Shown: in pieces, positions 18,461-29,866 of the stretch
Position numbering within the stretch: position 1 is the first letter of the stretch
Layout: every line of letters starts with the position of its first letter
Source of the DNA: Laetiporus sulphureus 93-53
Lineage: Eukaryota; Basidiomycota; Agaricomycetes; Polyporales; Laetiporaceae
Reading direction: 5' to 3'
Assembly: GCF_001632365.1 (NCBI RefSeq)
Contig: NW_024468616.1
Span: 7,247 to 41,732 of the forward strand
DNA length: 34,486 nucleotides
Notes under the pieces: model-generated
Database searches by the model: none
What the model was told of the DNA's origin: nothing
What the model saw: the letters and a program-made list of their open reading frames with translations, nothing else
Made by a program: the position numbers and the translations under genes

Positions 18461-19727
18461 TGAAGAGTGAGAGGATGAGACACTCACATGGCATTCTCAC
18501 ACATCGAATGTATCCTTCAGTGACCAGGTGACATTGCTGATAGCAATGGGCAGCAGTGCAAATGGAATGATGAGACATGCTGATTCTGGAACTGCATGGT
18601 ATCACCACAAATTTGACACCCATCTTGGAAGTCAGCTCAAGTGCACAGCCAGGCTTGAGAAGCCTACACTGATGTGCTGTGTGATCTATGTCAGGTGAAT
18701 CCAAGCAATCAATAGAACCATACATACCCTTTTAGATCACATTGCAGGATATCCATCTCATAGCAGTAGATGCTGCATGCTGGTGGAATGAGAAAGCTTG
18801 CAGGCACTGCAGCATCATCACGACCTACTGTGAGCAACAGATCTACGTGTATAGAGGTTAGGCATATGTTCACAAGTGCAGCAGAGGCATGCACATCCAT
18901 GCGTATACACCACAGAAGGTCACCTCATATACATCCTGGGAGATCATCCATGAGTGATGTCAGTGATGTTTCCTCCATTGTGTGGGAAGCCACTGCACCA
19001 GATGTGACAGGAAAATGCTCACTATGCCTTCTGGTGCAGGCTAGGGAAGCTGGGAAGGTGGGCTTGGAGTCACTGTCCTGTCACACTCACTGTTGATCAC
19101 AGGACTCATTGAATGGCTGAGATATGCATGCTGGGTGTGGATGGTGAGTGGCACATGTGGTGAAGTGCAGCTATGAAACCTCTTGCAGATGGCATGGTCT
19201 CCAGAGCATCAGTTTGAATGAAGTCACGCAGGGCAGATTATTTGAGGTAAGCATGATGTGAGAATGACTGCGCATTTCTGCTCATCTCAGTATGCGATGT
19301 GGGAAAGGAGTGCAGGAATGACAAGGGGAGGAGAGAGATATGTGGTGCTGCAGGTGATGTTGGTGAGTGCATGCGCTGAGTCATGTGACAGGGCAGGAAG
19401 ATAGCAGGACAATCATTGCAGCTGCAGCAAGTGCACTTCGACCAATGCAGCATCTGCCCTCTACCCACACTCTGCTTGACCACCTCGACCATCCCAAGAT
19501 CTGCAGGCTTCACACTTCTGCCATCTGCCACCACAGGAATTGCATCACTCACGATCATAGCCATGTGGTCTGAGTCACCCAAGACTGTGTTACAGTTTGC
19601 CAGCCCATGCTCATTCTGATTTTCACCCTCTGCCATTCGACAATGTCCTCTCTGTGCATTGTGTCATTTCTTCCACATCACCGTCCATATTGCAACCTGC
19701 TCCTGTATGTCACCTTGCCCTCGAAGA
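18461..19727 (-). other. degraded coding-like DNA up to the foldback element
   Basis: Cys/His-rich minus-strand frames at 18441-18725, and a 132-codon frame at 19238-19636 (MAEGENQNEHGLANCNTVLG, then DHMAMIVSDAIPVVADG). No family is recognised. The reading frames run to the left edge of the foldback element. Confidence 0.2.
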
Positions 19728-20274
19728 CACTAGTGGGTCCCACAATTGTAATACAATCCTGCACAGGACTGCTAAGAGAATTGTGTATATCCCCTCCACA
19801 TATTGTAATACTGAATGATAAAACAATGTGCATAGCTATTGTAATTCTTGTAGAATGTTTCTGCTGACATTGTAATACTTGCACATTGAGATTGTAATAT
19901 GCTCTTGCAGGTACTGTAATATCTTTGCACTTGATTGTATAATGTTAATGCGAACAGAAAAAAACCTACAAACAAAAAAGAAAACATTACAAAAACGCCA
20001 AAACAAATATACAAAGACCACAACCCCAGAGCACAAAAAGTACAAGACAACCAAGAACATTATACAATCAAGTGCAAAGATATTACAATACCTGCAAGAG
20101 CATATTACAATCTCAATGTGCAAGTATTACAAAGTCAGCAGGAACATTCTACAAGAATTACAATAGCTATGCACATTGTTTTATCATTCAGTATTACAAT
20201 ATGTGGAGGGGATATACACAATTCTCTTAGCAGTCCTGTGCAGGATTGTATTACAATTGTGGGACCCACTAGTG
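19728..20274. mobile_element. foldback element with 219 bp near-perfect inverted arms
   Basis: Seen: the left arm 19728-19946 and right arm 20056-20274 are inverted copies with only three mismatches by my reading, separated by a 109 bp A/C-rich, T-poor spacer (19947-20055). Both outer ends are the palindrome CACTAGTG. This can be read either as an 8 bp target duplication around an element starting GGTCCCACAATTG, or as CACTA-type termini. Each arm carries about seven spaced copies of TTGTAATA or close variants, like subterminal transposase-binding sites. There is no coding capacity; frames seen twice on opposite strands are a by-product of the inversion. Confidence 0.9.
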
Positions 20275-20306
20275 ATTACATTAGCAACCAGAACCAAGAA
20301 GGGGAG

Positions 20307-20834
20307 TCAGAAGCACAGAATCGAAGCAGCGATGATCACGGAAATGTGGCAGAGTGGACACTCATGGTAGCCAAGTTTATGATAGACTGAGATAAGCGCG
20401 AGCACATTTTTCTTGCTCTGGATGGTGCTGGCACTGAGGGAGGTGCTACCCAAGTATGTGGTGATTTTCGCCTCACAGTTCATGACAAAGTCTGTGAACG
20501 GCATGATCATCGTGAAGAGCCAGATGGTGAGGAACACGAGGAGGTGGGCACTGAGGAGGGGCATGGTGCACACTGTGACAGCAGCCTTGGAGGGGCAGGC
20601 ATGGGTGAGGGTGGCATGTGTGAGGGTGAGGAAGGAGATGAGGGTGATGAGGTCAGAAATGACGATAATGACGATGCCCGAGGTGAAGACATTAGTGAGC
20701 ATGTTGATGCTGATGAAGAGGTAACAATGCCAAAGGTGAAGAATGAGGATGAGCGAGAGCAGGCAGGTGGTGTGAAGCATGAACACAGTTGCTGCAGTCA
20801 TCACTGTGGTCTTCCTCATCATCATGATTAGCAT
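20307..20834 (-). pseudogene. multi-pass membrane protein-like frame, unrecognised
   Basis: A 175-codon minus-strand frame with several hydrophobic runs: TTCLLSLILILHLWHCYLFI, IVIIVISDLITLISFLTLTH, and LLSAHLLVFLTIWLFTMIMP followed by FTDFV. The tail reads TTYLGSTSLSASTIQSKKNV. This resembles in outline the small multi-pass membrane proteins common in mushroom genomes, but I cannot place it in a family. The CpG-poor composition can create hydrophobic minus-strand frames by chance (CAT/GAT-rich plus strand), so the call is weak. Confidence 0.25.
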
Positions 20835-22643
20835 TACTTATGGCCGATGGGAGAAAGTCGAACCACTGGCAGTGGGCACAGTGACAGAGTCAGAAGGAAA
20901 TGGATTTCTGACAGGTACATGATTTATAACACAGCAATAATCACCATGTGCATACATATGATGCGCTAGAAGATGCAGTGCATCACAAGAACACTTCCCA
21001 GATGGCACATGAACAGGCAATCCCATATGATCATGACACTGCAATTCTTGCATCCTTGCCTTATATAGCAGGGCATGGAGTGACAGGTTCGGAGAGAGTG
21101 GGGGCCTCGTGAATTGCCATGTGCTAATCCCAGATCTCGCTTAGTAATTTGGCATGCTTGTTCTTTCACATGACAAATCTGCACCAAAGTCCCTGAGTTT
21201 TAAGTGCACCATCACTCAGCATGATGATTTACCCACGCTGAGCTGCACCCTTCAGAGATGGTGCTGATTTCCACATAGGGTTCATGAGAAATGTCTTCCA
21301 CACCACACAATATGCACAGTCGAGGCCCTTCCAATTGTTCCATCAAATTTGCGCTACAATGCTTTTGCCCTTGCAGTGATCATGGTAAAGTCCTCTGCTC
21401 CCCTCAATGAATCACGTTGTGGCCAGTGTATGTGTGCCTGGAAAAACTGCAGCCCGAACGTGTAATGGCTATTTTCATTGAATGAAAGGCTCCTCATTTT
21501 CACCAAGTTCTTTGTGTCAGAGGACACAGTTCTGTCATTCTAGCACATAAGCCATTACATAGGAATTCAGCCACATTTGCAATCAGCTCAGACATACCAG
21601 CTCTCACTCACAGTCTATTCATCGCATCCTTGGTTGGCCACCTCCGAGTATGAGCCTATTGAATGCTTCACCGAATAAGACTCAAGCAGACCACCATTGA
21701 CCTGTGAAGATGGTCCTTCGAGGGTGTTAGTTTCCTTCTAGACCCTTTCATGACTAGTTGAGTACCCTGGATGCCCTGATATCCACATCGATTAGAGTGA
21801 AAATTATATGATGAAAAGTTAGTTCACACATGCTCCCAGCAAGCATCTGTTGAACAACGAGCACCCATCTGCTCTCTTGCAAACTCACATGTGGCCTTCC
21901 ATATCATGGGCTATGAGCACTTTGAGCCTTTCATCTTAGCCTCAGCACAACAACAGAAAAAAATCATTTCAGTTGCTGATTGCATGCACTGTCATAGCTA
22001 AAGACACTCGAGAAACACATCATGGTCATTATGCATACCGAATGCTCTAAGAGGATGCTGTGCTGTATACCTGCCCAAAGGACGTATGATGCAACCTTCA
22101 AGAATGAAGCAATTGTAAACACTACACTGCATCTATCAGCGTGATGCCAATGCATTATGTTGTACACGGCATGATCTCTGTGTGAACAAATATAGCAGAT
22201 TATCTCATCCGAAAATGAGCTCACAATTATCAGAGCGATTGGACATGTCAGAGCAACAAGCCTTCAGAATTGTGACATAGACGTACAAAGGAGCATAATG
22301 CACCTGTCAGGGCAAGTCCGCATGCCACACTGACAAATCTCCAGATCACTGCGCCATGTACTAACCTGTTGCACCCAAGCGACCACAGCACCAGTGACCT
22401 AGTATGCATTATGCATCAGTTTTGTCAATGTGGTATGAGTAAATAGTGCACAGCGAGGTCCTTCTCACATAAAACCGTCACACCGATACACTGACTCGCA
22501 TGACCTTGCAAGTACCTGCGATCTGCCATCTATCAAAAACTCAAGATGCCACATTAGAACAGTCACGAACCTCTATGCATCCATGCATCATGTCAGTCCA
22601 CATAATAGTATGCACCAGTGTATGATGATCGGGCCACAAGAGA
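20835..22643. other. gene-poor decayed DNA
   Basis: No recognisable gene, terminal repeat or LTR. Frames are short. The sequence is rich in TGCATG, CATCA and similar TG/CA words left by CpG loss. Confidence 0.4.
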
Positions 22644-22711
22644 GGGACTGCGAGTAAATTGCAATGATCCTGAGGGTGGGACTGTGAATAAATTGTGATG
22701 ATCCTGAGGGT
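22644..22711. repeat. tandem duplication, 34 bp x2
   Basis: Units 22644-22677 and 22678-22711, both beginning GGGACTG and ending GATGATCCTGAGGGT or nearly so. The few differences are transitions of the CG to TG/CA kind. Confidence 0.8.
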
Positions 22712-23049
22712 GGGAATAAAAAAGGTCACTTCCAATCTTTCTTGCTGATGTGTCCAGGAACAGAACAAGCATCTGGCAGTCACCACATGTTGAATGAAGC
22801 CATGCATTGCTACAGGTCGAGATGTTCCCCCTTATTCAGTGTTGCCTCAAATGGTCTGGATATTCAGCGACTGCTTGAGCTGTGAGTAGCATCAAACTCC
22901 AGTGTTATCATCCTGAATGGTTCTTGTCATTTCGTTCGACAGAAATGGTGCAGTCAAGATGATCGCCATCACATCAGCATGACAAGTTGCTTACGGTGCT
23001 GGCAGAAAAAGCCTAATCATGAAAGAATGTAGATTGAGCAGGAAGTGAT

Positions 23050-24200
23050 GGATGCTCACAGCTTCTTCCAGCTGCAACATCAATACTCCAAGAGTCTGCT
23101 ACACTGCCCAAATCTCAACACACTTGGCTGACCATCCCATTAACAAACATACCCCTCACACCCGCCATGCAAGCAAGAGTGCCATGGGCCGCTCAATCTC
23201 CACCTTCTCCTCCTCACCTTCCACCTCCTTGCCCTTATTCTGCATGACCCATTCCCACAGCTCCCACCAGAACTGCTCCACAATGTCACCTTTGGGGTGC
23301 TAGAGGTCCTCAGGGTGTGCTTCATGGAAATTGTGCAGTGCACTGATTGTGTGCAGATACCTGAGCATGCCTACCCACATTGTGCACATCTTAAAAAGCA
23401 CCGGGCATGCAGCTGGCAGTGAAGGATAATGATTGCCTGTATGATAGCATGATCAGCATTTGTTTTTGTTTTTGTTTTGGGGAGAGGAGGTGAGTGAGGC
23501 TGCTCACACCTGTGAAGTACTCTCACTGGAACTCACCCCATGTCTTGCTGGATGGATTGGGGATCATGAGCAGGTGCTCATTAAGGATCATTTATCCTAG
23601 GCACTTCCAGTATGGTCTGAGCGCATGCATGTCCTGTAAGTAGGCATGGATGAGTGGCATACATGAGGGGTGATGCATAAGCCAGAACTGTGAGTAGCCC
23701 TGCAGAAAGCATGCTAAGAGGATGAGAGAGGAAAGGAGAGGAGACAAGATGCATCCGTGCAGCAAAGCTCTCTCCAGGATGGAGCACATGTGCCACCTCA
23801 GGCCAGAGCCTCATCCAGTCAAACCAATGCACAGCTTGCACTGTCCTCACACATCAAATCCACTGTCAGTGTACAGTCCACAGCATGCACCAGATATGAT
23901 AATGTCAACACTCCCATCCCCCAGCCATCCCAGCTCCTTCACCATGCTCTGCACAAAATGCACACATGCCTTCAGGTGTGAGTGAGAGTGGAGGGATTTG
24001 ATGGCCTGTGCAATCATGCACGATGAGGGGTCTGTGCTGATGATGTGCATGAAGTGTGGGATGAGCTCGAGGGTCACTTGTCCTGGAAGCAATGTTGGTG
24101 TTGAATGGGATGATGAAGAAATGAATGCAAGACATCATGCACTGGTTCCACAACTGAGGTCAAGTGAAGTGTCCCATTTCACATGTGGGTCATGAGCGTG
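23050..24200 (-). pseudogene. ghost of a minus-strand gene, unrecognised
   Basis: Successive minus-strand islands with protein-like composition: VTLELIPHFMHIISTDPSSC, LKACVHFVQSMVKELGWLGD, LACFLQGYSQFWLMHHPSCM, LLMIPNPSSKTWGEFQ. Breaks lie between them and no domain is identified. The helical, Leu-rich character suggests a large scaffold-type protein. A simple (T5G)n run sits at 23460-23478. Confidence 0.25.
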
Positions 24201-25189
24201 GAAGCTGAAGATGAAGTCATAAAGCTGAGTGAGATAAGTCGAACATGCTTTTGAGTGCAAATCCATGAAGAGGCCAACGTATGATCAACGTGCTGCACCC
24301 AACAAACCATCACAGCTTTGCGCATTGCCAGGGGATGGAGGAATGTAAAAGAGAATGACTGAGTGGCTCCAGGGTATCGTATATTGCCACATTGTCAGAA
24401 TATGGTATTGGATTAATGATATCAGACACCACATACCATAATTTACCAGTGCTTCATCAAGGTGACCACATTACCCAGTAGCATGGGCATTATGAGTGCG
24501 ATCATGAGATTTCTTGTCCATTATTGCAGCTGAGGCTATGCTACTTGTATGTGACACTTTACAGCAGCACCACAGCCTGGGCAGGAGCTCACACATGGGT
24601 CCAAAAATGCAGATTGGAAATGAGTGGTTGTCCAGGTGCTAGAATACATAGAAGCTGCACCCCATCAATTCCACCCATCAGTTGAACGGAAGCCTTCACT
24701 GATGCACTGCATTAACACTTCATCTGTAACATCAGAAGTGTCTAATGAAAAGGATAGCCATCTTGCATGCTGAACATCCAGGCAAAGCTAGTAGACAAAG
24801 TGACCAATCTCTGAAGCCACCACCCATGAAACTTCAGGTTGTATGCTCGAGTTGCAGATTGTGACAGTTCATGTATACAGTCTTGCATTCCGGCAAAAGA
24901 AGCTCCTCATAAATCATGGTTGGATCAATGTTGAACTTTCCATGAGCGGACTGAGGAAAGGGCATTAGCGATGGGTGAAAATGTGAACAGGAGAAGATCA
25001 GGCACATATAGCTTGGTTAGAAAGTATCGTTATCCACCATCATTTTATCCAGGTCAGCTGGGAGCTCAGCATTGATGAAGCACAATGAAGATGTTGGAAG
25101 TTGACCAGTGGCGAGAGCCTAGTGATCGATTTAATCAATATATGATATTATTTGTGCTCCCCTAGTGCAACTTACCTGCCAGTGGTCCA
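24201..25189. other. decayed DNA without recognisable features
   Basis: No usable frame, repeat end or LTR was found on either strand. Confidence 0.35.
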
Positions 25190-25420
25190 TGATGAACAGC
25201 TTTTAAAAGAGCACTTGCTGCCTCTGCACCTCGGCCCTCCGTGAGCTCTCAATGTGCACAGTCATCATCTGCAGGAATGCAACGAACGCAGGACTGGATA
25301 AAATGAATGTGAGAAATGCATCAATTTGTATCTATCAGACTGTGAAGGATCTGCTCCTGGAGTCCGATCTGCAGAGGGTGACGCAGGTCAATGATACACT
25401 GAAGAAACAGAAGCAGTGAG
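25190..25420 (-). pseudogene. exon-like island, unrecognised
   Basis: Minus-strand peptide DLRHPLQIGLQEQILHSLID, then after an intron-like gap AFVAFLQMMTVHIESSRRAE and VQRQQVLF, ending KLFIMDHWQ before a donor-like GTAAGT. It looks like a helical-repeat exon. It may be part of the same ghost gene as 23050-24200 and 25860-26400. Confidence 0.3.
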
Positions 25421-25859
25421 CCAGAGAAGCACACTTTGTGCTAGTTTCAAGCTGAGGCCCATGGATGCCCAGGTGCTTTCTATGCTGTTTTTGTCTTTCA
25501 TCTGCTATCAAACACTATGTGTGGCATCAACAACTGATGTTCTACACCACATCATCATGATAGCCCTTTATACCTGGTAGATAGTCCTTAAGCTCAGCTC
25601 TACATTGTCACCAGGCTGGGTGGCTGTTCCAGCACTAACTCAAGGTTCAGTGCCATGGGTGTGAGTTGAAGGTTCTGCTCTGCCTCAATGATATGTGGCA
25701 GTGCAGGAAGCTCACTGTCTGTCACCGCACCAAAGCAGAGTACCATGACCAACAGCATGAGTTCATGTGACGAGAGCCATATACCATCTTGGAGTGGTGT
25801 AGTGCCTCAGAGGATGTCACATCATGAATGCACTGTCACTGCCTCAGCCCGCATCATGT

Positions 25860-26400
25860 AGCTGCCCAGCCTCTTCATAGAATAGTGAGAGGACCTCCAC
25901 AATGATCTGCCAGTGAGTGAATGTGCCAGAAAATGTAGGCGCCGGTGTGTGCCCATGGTGGGGAGTGCTCACCAATGAGCCCATTGAGATCCTTGCCTGC
26001 TTCATCAGCCAGCATGGTGAAAAATAACATTGCCAGTTGCATGATCGAGTTAAGCAATGCACTGCATTTTGTGGTCAGCAAATGGGAAACCAGCTGCATG
26101 GGCTTCTCTTTCTGTAGGGAATGTGCATATCTCAATCAGAGCATGCATGCTTGGTTGAGAAAGCACACACCAGAAGAAGGCCCTGAAGGTGCCATAAATG
26201 AGGACAATCATTATTAGAAGAGACAGAAAATGCACCTCTGAGCCCACTGCCCATCTGCAGAACATTGCTGCACCATTGTCATGGATGGCAAGCATGTCAA
26301 ATGCATCAATGTGCTGTGACTCCTCTCCCCAAAGGCAAAGAGTGTAAGCCTCAGGGCCTCTGCCTTCAGGACCTAGCACACCTGTTATCATACCCATTCA
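25860..26400 (-). pseudogene. exon-like island, unrecognised
   Basis: Minus-strand frames MHALIEICTFPTEREAHAA, SLQKEKPMQLVSHLLTTKCS, LLNSIMQLAMLFFTMLADEA and a preceding HIDAFDMLAIHDNGAAMFCR overlap with shifted registers. The composition is that of a helical cytosolic protein. No family is assigned. Confidence 0.25.
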
Positions 26401-27629
26401 CCTTCAACTTCTGTGAGCGATCCTGGTACTCCTCCACATGTGTGCTCATACTTGCCAGCAGCACCTGCACCCATCTTCTATCGAGCTCCAAGCATGTCCC
26501 ATAAGTCTTGTAGTGATTCCGAATGGCACTAGCACAATCATCCTCAATACAGAGAATGGCCGTGGTGAATCAGAATTAAGTGCTTGCCCGCGTGTCATAG
26601 GTCAATGTCCCACCACTCAGCTGACACTGCTCAAACAGCACGCTCCATACTGCATTGTCATGGCACAGATGGTCCCATGTCCTGCAGTTGTGACAATGTG
26701 AGATCCCATCCACAAAGCCCATGGTCGTGGTGTACCTTGATACCTGGAGAGATGCGAGAACAGCCAGGAGGTCAAAGAAGGAGAGTGCTAGAGCCAGAAT
26801 TCAGTTAGGAGGTGTACTACGAGATCTGCACACACAACAGAGAGAATTGAGACAGAGAAACATGGTCATGAGGAAAGCAGATGAAAGCTGATTCACTAGC
26901 ATTGCTGTGTATGAAGAATGGGGTAGAAATGAGTATGGCAGGTGAGATACTGAGATAGACTCACCAGCAGTCCTTCAGCATCAATGAAGCATGCCTCACC
27001 ATTATTCAGCTCACCATCCTCACTATCCAGAGAAAACACATTAAGGCAATCTATGAACATTATTTCCTATGTCTTCCTTCATCGTGACATGCATGTCACG
27101 TCATGTTAATATTGGCTCCACAGGGCGAGCCATCTCTGATGGTGCCCTGTATTCATGAAATGATATTAATTCCAAGATCCAGAATTTGCGATGGGATGAA
27201 TTGACAGATTGTTTTCATTCGAGAGGTCATTAGTGCCCATCCCCGTGGTAGCCAGTCAACATGCAGCTTAGAGTGGTATCATCTTCCATCTGAGATATAC
27301 ACAGACATGAACACATCTGCACTCTGTGTGGCCGTTGCTCATCTCCGGCATGAAATGCACTCACCTCATCATTTTGCAATGGTGTCTTCATTCACAATCT
27401 GATCCTGGGTGTTTGATGATGCCATGGAGTAGGTCTATACACAGAGTAACTATCTTTTGCTAGGCCAGCACTGATGGCTCTGTGCCACAGGGGGTGCCAT
27501 GTTCCACCTCAATCTGGCCACTCAGATGAAGTGCAAATGAGAGCTGTGATGAGTCATCTGACTCATCACGGATGCTTAGAATTTATATTATACTTAATCA
27601 TTAAGTATATCTTTAAATTAATTTATTCA
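26401..27629. other. decayed DNA, no recognisable gene
   Basis: Only short frames. It contains an AT-rich patch near 27585-27625 and the palindrome noted separately at 27546-27569. Confidence 0.3.
27546..27569. repeat. spaced palindrome with paired TGAGTCA/TGACTCA
   Basis: 11 bp perfect arms (GTGATGAGTCA and its complement) around a 2 bp spacer. Each arm contains a Gcn4/AP-1-type core. In this decayed setting chance is the simplest explanation. Confidence 0.5.
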
Positions 27630-28229
27630 GAATGATTTGACCGAAAACATTTTGTGCACATGCAGGAAATATCCTCGCTGATTACTCAATGTTTCCTAAC
27701 ATGCCTCTGTGCTGCATCCTGCTTTAGAATGCATGTGTCATCGTGAATACATGACATTGATATGCTGATTTAATTGACTGTTTGCTCATGATGTTCCAGG
27801 GAATAATATATAATGTATGCAGTGTGCGTTCACCGATGATGTGGTTGATGACATTTTGAAGGCATGGTAATAAAACATATGATAACTCAGCAATGCTTCT
27901 GCTATTTCACTACCAATCATATCTGCTTCACATTCCGAATGCTACATATGATTATGCTGAAATGTTATTGGCAGAGACATTGTGCTGCAATTCAAAATGC
28001 AGCCACAATGTTCATTGTAATACTTCACTTGTGATTTTAATGAGCACAATCACCATGCAGAATGCATAGTTGGCTCTGTATCATTCATGGAACACTGCAT
28101 TTGCATCATGAGGAAAAATCATTATTTTCTGCCGATGTGAAATGTGGTAACATTGAGTGCAACATTGTGACTGTGATCACAATGTCATCAAAATGATTTC
28201 ATCAGAATCATGACCTGATGCCCCCTGTG
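27630..28229. mobile_element. degraded relative of the CACC..GGTG MITE
   Basis: Left: CCGAAAACATTTTGTGCACAT at about 27640 matches the left subterminal block of 15680-16376. Right: ACATTGTGACTGTGATC, then GAATCATGACCTGATGCCCCCTGTG ending about 28229, matches its right terminal repeat. The outermost left end is lost. Interior AT-rich, non-coding. Confidence 0.5.
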
Positions 28230-28569
28230 TGGCTGATGGAAATTTCAGCCAGCACTGCCTCTGTTCAAGGTCAGTTCAGTTGCTTCAAGAAGAAGCCATC
28301 TGAGACACCTTGTATAGCAATTGATGTCATTGTGAGCTGGTCAGCTGGCTGCATATTTATTGGATGGAATGGCAGTGAGTTGATCAGATGAGATAGTTCA
28401 CAAAACTCAGGTTCATGTGATTATCTGCCAATATTTCTGGGTGATAGTATGCCTGGGATATTGTCATGCATATCAGATAAAAACCTCTTATTCAAGTGCA
28501 TGGAAGAGATGAAGTGCTGATTTGTTACATCATCAAGAACATTCTCCTGGATGGCAATAGTGCCTGCTT
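28230..28569. other. unassigned spacer
   Basis: No gene or repeat recognised between the MITE relative and the tandem-repeat array. Confidence 0.3.
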
Positions 28570-29440
28570 GAGTGTGCACTACCTCCTTGAGACCAGTCTG
28601 TGATGTTTCACATGGTCACTTCATGTTGGACATGCCTAATGAGTTCAATGCGTAGACTAGTCTGTGACCTGTCTAGAGATCAGACTCGAGGTTACTCAGC
28701 CATACCAGTTGACTTTCAGGCTAGTCAGTGGCTGTTCTCCCCACCAGATCACAGTGTTCCTACTGACTAGTCCACTGCACTAGTCTGCAACCTTTATAAA
28801 GGGCAGCCTCATGGTCAATTCATCATACCAGTCTTCCTTCAGACTAATCCATCAGTATCCAGGCAGCCATTTCTGATTGAACATGCCTGACCAGTCCACT
28901 TCATATACTAGTCTGTGAGCTTTTCATGGGTCAGGCTTAAGGCAACTCATTCATATCAGTCTACCCCTTCAGATCAATCTGTGACCATTTAGATGGCCAA
29001 TTTGCTATTAAATACAGTAAGCCTTACCAATCTGCCTCAATGGACTGATAACTGGGGGGGGTTTTTTTTCACTTTACCAGTCCATATTATGGAGACCAGT
29101 CAGCCCAATAGATCAGTAACTTAGTTCCTTCACTTGACCAGTCTGCCAGTCATGACTAGTCTGTTGAAATATCACACTGGGTATTGCTAAGCATCACTGT
29201 CAGCTCTTGATGATCTGTGTGCAGGAGCTTCACATGTATATAAATACATGTGCATAGAGCCATGAATCTCATTGGTTTGTACCTCAGATTACCTTCATCA
29301 CTGGTGGAGATTGAGTGTCTACTGGCCAGTTCTGTGCCTAAAGTCAACATAGTCCACTGCCAGGATTAGTTCATGGCCATTCATATCACTCTTGTGTGAT
29401 CAGTCCAACTCTATTGACTAGTCTGTGACCTTTCTCGAGG
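28570..29440. repeat. degenerate tandem repeat, period ~125 bp
   Basis: Units begin ACTAGTCTGTGACC or close variants at 28656, 28779 and 28907 (spacing 123 and 128 bp). Weaker or partial units lie near 29043, 29155 and 29417. Within units the order GGTCAGGCT..CTCATTCATACCAGTCT..CTTCAGACTAATC..CATGCCTGACCAGTCCA recurs. Strongly diverged, so old. Confidence 0.65.
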
Positions 29441-29585
29441 GAAGGCTTGTTGGAAGGAGACCACTCAGAGACTATGGGGAGAATGAGGGAGAAAGGGATT
29501 GACAGTTTTGACAGCATAGTCACATGACCAAAATGCACATTGTACTTAGAGATGTGTTCCTCATAGATAGCACCTCAGTCAAGTA

Positions 29586-29761
29586 TGTTGACATATAGTG
29601 CAGCTGAGATAAGTATTCAGACATGTTCCCTTTATTTATCAGACCCAGAACTGACTGTATCGAGTAGGCTTAGCCTAGCAATTGTAACAGGTACAGTACA
29701 TCAATAAAGCTGAGTAAGTTGATGTATGGTGTGGCTGAGACTTAGCCTTGCAATTGTAACA
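29586..29761 (+). repeat. probable 5' LTR of the Ty1/copia element
   Basis: Starts TGTTGACATATAGTGCAGCT and ends ..CAATTGTAACA, directly followed by a tRNA-like primer site. Internally duplicated: CTTAGCCTAGCAATTGTAACA near 29668 recurs at 29741, and the start recurs as GTTGATGTATGGTGTGGCTG near 29719. The true left edge is therefore uncertain. Confidence 0.5.
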
Positions 29762-29774
29762 GGTTATGAGTCCC
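29762..29774 (+). promoter_or_regulatory. primer-binding site, initiator-tRNA-Met anticodon type
   Basis: GGTTATGAGTCCC immediately after the LTR's terminal ACA. Complementary, with one mismatch, to the anticodon stem-loop of initiator tRNA-Met (GGGCTCATAACC). Known: Drosophila copia primes from such an internal half-tRNA rather than the 3' CCA end. Confidence 0.5.
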
Positions 29775-29866
29775 AAAAAGTGCATATAGCCATATAAAAT
29801 GTCACATCAGACATTGACTCCTCAATATTCAAGAACAATTATCAATATTTATACTAGTATTTCATC

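Noticed and set aside
19836..20166. Two near-identical 95-codon frames on opposite strands (starting MHIEIVICSCRYCN)
   Set aside because: They are the same arm sequence read from the two inverted arms of the foldback element, not genes.
23458..23480. (TTTTTG)n as a regulatory tract
   Set aside because: Short simple repeat with no associated gene.
27546..27569. Paired Gcn4/AP-1-type sites as a regulatory element
   Set aside because: No gene is recognisable nearby and the DNA is decayed; treated as a chance palindrome.
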